In this document: positions 5,389 to 9,551 of the stretch, piece after piece | Layout: each line of letters starts with the position of its first letter | How positions within the stretch are numbered: the stretch's first letter is position 1 | From: an uncultured Balneolaceae bacterium | GTDB taxonomy: Bacteria > Bacteroidota > Rhodothermia > Balneolales > Balneolaceae | DNA length: 9,551 nt | Direction: 5' to 3' | NCBI GenBank assembly: GCA_937982515.1 | Contig: CALJMB010000189.1 | Coordinates: forward strand, 1 to 9,551 | Notes under the pieces: generated by a model | Database searches by the model: none | What the model was told of the DNA's origin: nothing | The model's input: the letters and a program-made list of their open reading frames with translations, nothing else | Program-made: the position numbers and the translations under genes

Positions 5389-6759
5389 ATGCTTAAAAAC
5401 TTTAGATTTGGCGTCATATGGCGGGTAGGTTTCCTGTTCGGAACCTTTGCACTGTGGGTATACCTCGTCTCCCATACGGTGTACTACGTCAGCACGGTTG
5501 TTCTGGCTCTGTTTATCATCCTTCAGATCGTCCGGCTTATCCGGTATGTAGAGCAGACCAATGAAGAACTGAGCCGCTTTCTCAACTCAATCCGCTACTC
5601 CGATTTCTCCCGCTCTTTCTCCGGCCATGGGCTGGGGGAATCGTTCCAAAGCCTGAATGAAGCGTTTTCCAGAGTGATTGAAGAGTTCAAAAAGGAACGG
5701 GCCGAAAAGCAGGAACACTACCGCTACCTGCAGACGGTCGTTCAGCACGTGGGTATCGGTCTTATCGCCTTCAACCAAAAAGGCGAAGTTGAATTGATGA
5801 ACACCGCAGCCAAACGCCTGTTTCAGCTATCCACTCTCAGAACGATCGACGGGCTGGAAGCGATAAGCCCGCAGTTACTCAATACTGTTGCCAGCCTGAA
5901 GGGTGGAAACCGCACCCTAGTACGTATCACAACCAACAGTGAAATACTCCAGCTGGCCATTTACGCCACCGAATTTAAGATGCAGGACGATGTGTACAAG
6001 CTGGTCTCATTCCAGAACATTCATACCGAACTGGAAGAAAAGGAGATGGAAGCCTGGCAGAATCTCACCCAGGTGCTTGCGCACGAAATTATGAACTCCA
6101 TCACTCCCATCGCTTCTCTCTCTGACACTGTTCATATGCTGCTGGAACACAACACACAGGAACAGGGCAACAGCTTTTCTATCGATGAGGAGACCGTCCT
6201 GGATGTTAAAGAGGCACTCACAACGATCAACAAGAGAAGCCAGGGACTGATGCGCTTTGTGAACTCATATCGCGACTTCACTCAAATCCCCGAGCCTGAG
6301 TTTGAACTCTGTTCGGTAAAGGAACTGCTGCTCCGCGTTGCCAGCCTGAATAAGGGTGAGGCAGAAAATAGCGGTGTAGCCATAGATATAGAGGTTGATC
6401 CCGAAACACTGGAAGTAACGGCCGACGATCAGCTCATCGAACAGGTGCTGATTAACCTGATCAGGAATGCCTTCCGCGCTCTGAGAAAAACAGAACATCC
6501 CCGGATAATACTGCAGGGCGGGCTGGATAATAGTGGCCGGGTAATCATTGCGGTGCGAGACAACGGCCCGGGTATCAACCCGGAACATCTCCCCAAGATA
6601 TTCATCCCCTTTTACAGCATAAATCAGTCTCCAAAACATCCGGGAGGAGGATCGGGCATCGGCCTCAGCCTCTCCCGGCAGATCATGCGCATGCACAAAG
6701 GCTCCCTTACAGTAACATCAAACAAAGAGACCGGCACAACCTTCACCCTTCGCTTCTGA
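5389..6759 (+). CDS. Membrane sensor histidine kinase, NtrY-like
   Basis: From ATG 5389 the protein is 456 residues. I prefer this start to ATG 5362, which lies inside the repeat and would add only repeat-encoded residues (MLIAESLNP). Two close membrane helices (about 9-51) leave almost no periplasmic loop, so sensing is probably within the membrane or cytoplasm. A HAMP-like linker and coiled coil follow, then a PAS-like region (about 110-212), a dimerisation/phosphoacceptor helix with LAHEIMNSITPI (His232), and a HATPase domain with N-box NLIRNAFRAL (Asn360), G1 DNGPG (391-395) and G2 GGGSGIGL (419-426). All catalytic motifs are intact. It should phosphorylate the regulator encoded just upstream. 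The stop codon overlaps the first base of the large palindrome that follows. Likely co-transcribed with the regulator. Confidence 0.93.
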   Translation: MLKNFRFGVIWRVGFLFGTFALWVYLVSHTVYYVSTVVLALFIILQIVRLIRYVEQTNEELSRFLNSIRYSDFSRSFSGHGLGESFQSLNEAFSRVIEEFKKERAEKQEHYRYLQTVVQHVGIGLIAFNQKGEVELMNTAAKRLFQLSTLRTIDGLEAISPQLLNTVASLKGGNRTLVRITTNSEILQLAIYATEFKMQDDVYKLVSFQNIHTELEEKEMEAWQNLTQVLAHEIMNSITPIASLSDTVHMLLEHNTQEQGNSFSIDEETVLDVKEALTTINKRSQGLMRFVNSYRDFTQIPEPEFELCSVKELLLRVASLNKGEAENSGVAIDIEVDPETLEVTADDQLIEQVLINLIRNAFRALRKTEHPRIILQGGLDNSGRVIIAVRDNGPGINPEHLPKIFIPFYSINQSPKHPGGGSGIGLSLSRQIMRMHKGSLTVTSNKETGTTFTLRF

Positions 6760-6913
6760 TCGCAGATTAAGCGGATTGCGCGGATCACGCTGATGCACGC
6801 AGCCGGTGGCTGCGTTTGGTCCCCTAAATCCCCTTCAGGAGATTTAGGGGTCCCGCCAGGCAATCGCAGATTGCCTGCTCTGCGTAATCCGCGCAATCCG
6901 CTTAATCTGCGAT
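6759..6913. repeat. Nested palindrome: 32-bp outer stem with three inner hairpins
   Basis: Arms 6759-6790 and 6882-6913 are reverse complements at 31 of 32 positions. They are built of 9-base units of the type AATCCGCGC, AATCCGCTT, AATCTGCGA. Inside are three successive hairpins: ACGCAGCC/GGCTGCGT (6797-6815), CCCCTAAATC...GATTTAGGGG (6821-6850) and GGCAATC/GATTGCC (6859-6875). Drawn as RNA this is a four-way, cloverleaf-like structure. It begins on the last base of the kinase stop codon and ends 62 bases before the glycosyltransferase gene. It may terminate or stabilise the kinase message, or be a mobile palindrome. Confidence 0.85.
6821..6850. repeat. CCCCTAAATC hairpin inside the period-9 palindrome
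   Basis: CCCCTAAATC pairs with GATTTAGGGG, continuing through CCT/AGG after one mismatch, with loop TC. The same family makes up the arms of the repeat at 9329-9477. Its central position in an otherwise continuous period-9 palindrome suggests one repeat family inserted into the loop of another. Confidence 0.75.
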
Positions 6914-6975
6914 TCGTGTTTCATCTTTATCCTCGTATATTCCATGAAATTTCAAACGATTAGGGCTGATATTTT

Positions 6976-9255
6976 ATGCATCAACAACCATTGCTCTCGA
7001 TCATCATCCCATTCCACAATCAGCGGGAATGGGTCGAACCCACCCTTTCGGCACTTTATGAAATGAAGGCCATTCCGTTTGAGCTCTTTATACTGGACGA
7101 TGCCTCAAGCGATGGCAGCAGAGACACCATACAGTCGCTGCTGGAGCATTACCAACATGAGCACACATACTTTTTTGAATATACCGGACCGATAGGCCGC
7201 GGCAACTGCCTTAATGAGGCCCTGCGCCAATGCAACGGTTCCGTACTCTGGATCCCCCCATCCGTCGAGCGTATCTACGAAGAGCTTCTCTATGAGGCGG
7301 CTTCCCATTTATATAAATCCAGCTTCACCTTTTACTGCGCGGCCGATTCCCTGCCCTCTTCTTCCCCCGATCAATGGATCGATTTTATTGAAACCGCCGG
7401 CTGGCCGGATGACGGTGACTTTCTGTGGAACCTGAACCTCATTCCCCACAGGCAGCGCTTTTTCAATCCCTATTTAACTACCTGCCACGCCCTGGAACTG
7501 GCTGCCCGGCTTATTCCTTCTTCCAGAGCCGGACAGATTGAATCATGGCATACATCTGCACAGGAGGAGGCTCCACAGGAAATCACCCCGCAGATACGAT
7601 CTGAAATAGCCTATACGCTCCTGAGAGGACGTAATATCACGGAGGAACAGCGTAACCGTATTCTCAGCTTTTTGAGTAAAAACGAAGGTGCCGCTTTAGA
7701 ACCGACACCGGCTTCCGGCAGCCTGAAACTGCTGGACGAGGCCGAACAGATGAAGCAGGACGGCCGCGACCATGCCGCCCTGGAACTGGTAGAGCACGTT
7801 CTCGCCGAACAACCGGGTAACCGGCAAGCCATACAACTGAAGATCGAAATTCTTGAACGCCAGCACCGTTTTGTAGAAGCTTCAGAGGTTAAACATGCGA
7901 TGAAAACCTCCGAAAAACCATCTGCACCTGCCTCTCCGCGTGCAGAGGAAACGAAAGTGAAAACAAGTGTAATCATCCCCACCGCGCTATACGGAAAACC
8001 CGCTCTGGAAAACTGCCTGCTCTCGCTAGCCGAACACTGCAACCCCCAGACAACCGAGCTGATAATCATTGACAACGCAAGCCTGGACGATACCCACGAC
8101 TATCTGGCCGAACTTCAAAGCAAAGACTTTTTCCGTTGCAAGGTAATCACCAACAGACAAAATGCCGGATTTGCCGCCTCCGTCAACCAGGGGCTGGAAC
8201 GGGCGAGCGGGGCATACGCCTGCATTATGCACAACGATGTTGAACTCACTAACGACGCCCTGCACCAGTTAGAACAGCTTATGGATGCCCACCCGGAATT
8301 TGCCGTTGCCGGCCCTCTTACCAATAAAACACTCAACCCGGCTCAAACTCCTGGCAGCGGGACAGGAGATGAAGGGCTGATCAGCGTTGATTATCTGGAC
8401 AGTTTCTGTATGATGCTCCGTTTGGATACCGGCCTGCGTATGGATGAAGATTATCAGCTGGCTTTTTTTGAAGATATCGACCTCTGTTTCCAGGCGCGCA
8501 GGGCCGGGTATAAGGCGGGTATCGCCGCCGGCGTCGAAGTGGAGCATCATTTTGGAACCACCACCTTCCCCCTGAATCTGGACACAGAGAGCGAAGAGTA
8601 CTGGAAAAACGTGGCCCGGTTTAATGAAAAATGGAATGTTGAAGCCTTCGCAGAGGAGGAACTCAAATCTAAAAGCGGATTTGACCAACTGCTGGAACTG
8701 GACGCTATCGTCAATCCCCTCTATCCGGAAGATTCTATCGTACATTGGTTCGAACAACTCTTTACCGATGAGGTTAAAACCGAAATTCTGAAGTCCGACC
8801 ACGACCCGGATACCCTGTGCCGGCTGGTACACCTTATGATGGTTATGGATCAGCGCGAAGTGATGAGAAGGCTGGAAGACCGGCTGGATGAAATAGAGCT
8901 CCCGGCCTCACTTATCAACCAGCTGGTACGGTTTTATTTCAACAAAAATATATACTCCCGCTGCAATCACTATCTGGACAGGCTAAAAGAGGAAGAACGC
9001 TCGCTGCAGTCGGAACTGTACAGGTTATCGATTCTGATCAATGAAAAAGAACTGGAAGCGGCGGTACCCAAGCTCAGAACACTGCTTGAGGAAGCCCCTG
9101 CTCATCCCCTGCTGTATAAACTGACCGGAGACATCTACCGGTTTGAGGGAAATAAGGAAGAAGCGGCCTCCTTTTACCGGATAGCGCATCAAATCAACCC
9201 CTTTGAATACTCTCCGGACGGGATAGAAGAGCTGAAGCTAAAAAGCCAATCGTGA
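6976..9255 (+). CDS. Two-domain family 2 glycosyltransferase with TPR-like C-terminus
   Basis: This is a cytoplasmic-looking 759-residue protein without signal peptide or membrane helices. Residues 5-110 form a GT-A/family 2 nucleotide-binding half (SIIIPFHNQ, then LDDASSDGS at 40-48), but no DxD or catalytic ED motif follows, so this domain looks incomplete or inactive. Residues about 250-310 are helical and TPR-like. A second, apparently complete GT2 domain spans about 328-570: SVIIPT, IDNASLDDT (365-373), HNDVEL at the metal site (419-424), FFEDIDLCFQARRAGY (from about 497) and HHFG (524-527). Residues about 600-759 are helical with TPR-like pairs near the end (LLYKLTGDIYRFEGNKEEAASFYRIAHQINP). 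It probably transfers a sugar to a surface polysaccharide or protein; donor and acceptor are unknown. No neighbouring sugar genes are in the window. Confidence 0.88.
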   Translation: MHQQPLLSIIIPFHNQREWVEPTLSALYEMKAIPFELFILDDASSDGSRDTIQSLLEHYQHEHTYFFEYTGPIGRGNCLNEALRQCNGSVLWIPPSVERIYEELLYEAASHLYKSSFTFYCAADSLPSSSPDQWIDFIETAGWPDDGDFLWNLNLIPHRQRFFNPYLTTCHALELAARLIPSSRAGQIESWHTSAQEEAPQEITPQIRSEIAYTLLRGRNITEEQRNRILSFLSKNEGAALEPTPASGSLKLLDEAEQMKQDGRDHAALELVEHVLAEQPGNRQAIQLKIEILERQHRFVEASEVKHAMKTSEKPSAPASPRAEETKVKTSVIIPTALYGKPALENCLLSLAEHCNPQTTELIIIDNASLDDTHDYLAELQSKDFFRCKVITNRQNAGFAASVNQGLERASGAYACIMHNDVELTNDALHQLEQLMDAHPEFAVAGPLTNKTLNPAQTPGSGTGDEGLISVDYLDSFCMMLRLDTGLRMDEDYQLAFFEDIDLCFQARRAGYKAGIAAGVEVEHHFGTTTFPLNLDTESEEYWKNVARFNEKWNVEAFAEEELKSKSGFDQLLELDAIVNPLYPEDSIVHWFEQLFTDEVKTEILKSDHDPDTLCRLVHLMMVMDQREVMRRLEDRLDEIELPASLINQLVRFYFNKNIYSRCNHYLDRLKEEERSLQSELYRLSILINEKELEAAVPKLRTLLEEAPAHPLLYKLTGDIYRFEGNKEEAASFYRIAHQINPFEYSPDGIEELKLKSQS

Positions 9256-9328
9256 TTTTCAGCTTTCCCCCGCATGCGTTTTGCGATGCCAATGGGTTAT
9301 CCTCGATAATCAAGGCCGGAGCTGTGTA

Positions 9329-9477
9329 CACCCCTAAATCCCCTGAAGGGGACTTTGGGGATGTGGCCGGTTCCGTTCAAATGTAGCACATCTCCAAAGT
9401 GTCCTACATCTTCTCCAGGCCATGCACCCCAAAGTGGCAGCCAGCCCAACAAGTCCCCTTCAGGGGATTTAGGGGTG
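9329..9477. repeat. Large inverted repeat of CCCCTAAATCCCC type
   Basis: The left arm 9329-9353 is an exact 25-base reverse complement of 9453-9477. Pairing resumes for seven more bases (9354-9360 with 9427-9433) after a 19-base unpaired insert (9434-9452). Each arm is itself nearly palindromic around CCCCTGAAGGGG. The enclosed part holds a smaller hairpin, ATGTAG-C-ACA (9381-9390) with TGT-C-CTACAT (9400-9409). It begins 73 bases after the glycosyltransferase stop. Similar sequences are, to my knowledge, dispersed in Bacteroidota-type genomes; copy number here is unknown. Confidence 0.8.
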
Positions 9478-9500
9478 AACCGGAGGGGCTCCGGGTTCAC
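9475..9500. repeat. GTGAACC hairpin
   Basis: GTGAACC-GGAG (9475-9485) and CTCC-G-GGTTCAC (9489-9500) pair with one bulged G around a GGG loop. It directly abuts and overlaps the end of the preceding inverted repeat. The rest of the window to 9551 is GC-rich and shows no gene. Confidence 0.6.
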
Positions 9501-9551
9501 GCCATGGCCTCCCCCGCCCGTTCAAAGCCTCTCCCCCGCGGCCTCAGGCTC

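Noticed and set aside
6759..6913. tRNA or tRNA-like gene
   Set aside because: The cloverleaf outline has a 32-bp outer stem and no T-loop or anticodon-arm sequence features; it is far too long for a tRNA.
9297..9500. Minus-strand 67-codon open frame
   Set aside because: It is composed almost entirely of the CCCCTAAATC inverted repeat and its hairpins, so it is a translation of repeat DNA.

Overview
The window reads as chromosomal DNA from the Bacteroidota/Balneolota/Rhodothermota side of the tree. This is inferred from four things: four-helix-bundle (S23/IVP-type) genes scattered between genes, several families of short-period palindromic repeats that I associate with such genomes, mostly weak or absent Shine-Dalgarno sequences, and the gene content. 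No rRNA, tRNA or other marker fixes the taxon.

Layout. On the minus strand lies a tripartite ABC efflux set: a periplasmic adaptor (3103-1814), a MacB/LolD-type ATPase (694-5), and the first bases of a next gene, probably the permease, whose ATG overlaps the ATPase stop at position 5. Divergent from it on the plus strand is a two-component pair: a receiver-AAA+-Fis sigma-54 response regulator (3918-5297) and an NtrY-like membrane histidine kinase (about 5389-6759). The natural reading is that the kinase and regulator sense envelope or compound stress and control the adjacent efflux operon. A 759-residue double glycosyltransferase/TPR protein follows (6976-9255).

The unusual part is between the genes. 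Three distinct four-helix-bundle genes (1235-813 minus, 1408-1767 plus, 3796-3437 minus) sit in the junctions of the efflux/two-component locus. Two are bracketed by inverted repeats built from 7-base units. A cargo-free palindrome with nearly the same arms lies between the response regulator and the kinase. Each four-helix-bundle gene is preceded by the same bipartite box, TGTAAGGAAT-N13-GTCT, which resembles an ECF-sigma promoter. Two of the boxes are set back to back and form a perfect 13-bp palindrome.

Further right, two large nested inverted repeats, each with about 32 paired positions, bracket the glycosyltransferase gene. One has 9-base periodicity and encloses three smaller hairpins (6759-6913). 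The other is built from CCCCTAAATCCCC-type arms (9329-9477). Almost every intergenic junction in the window therefore carries a palindromic repeat, and the four-helix-bundle/period-7 units are the best candidate for an undescribed mobile or RNA-based system.
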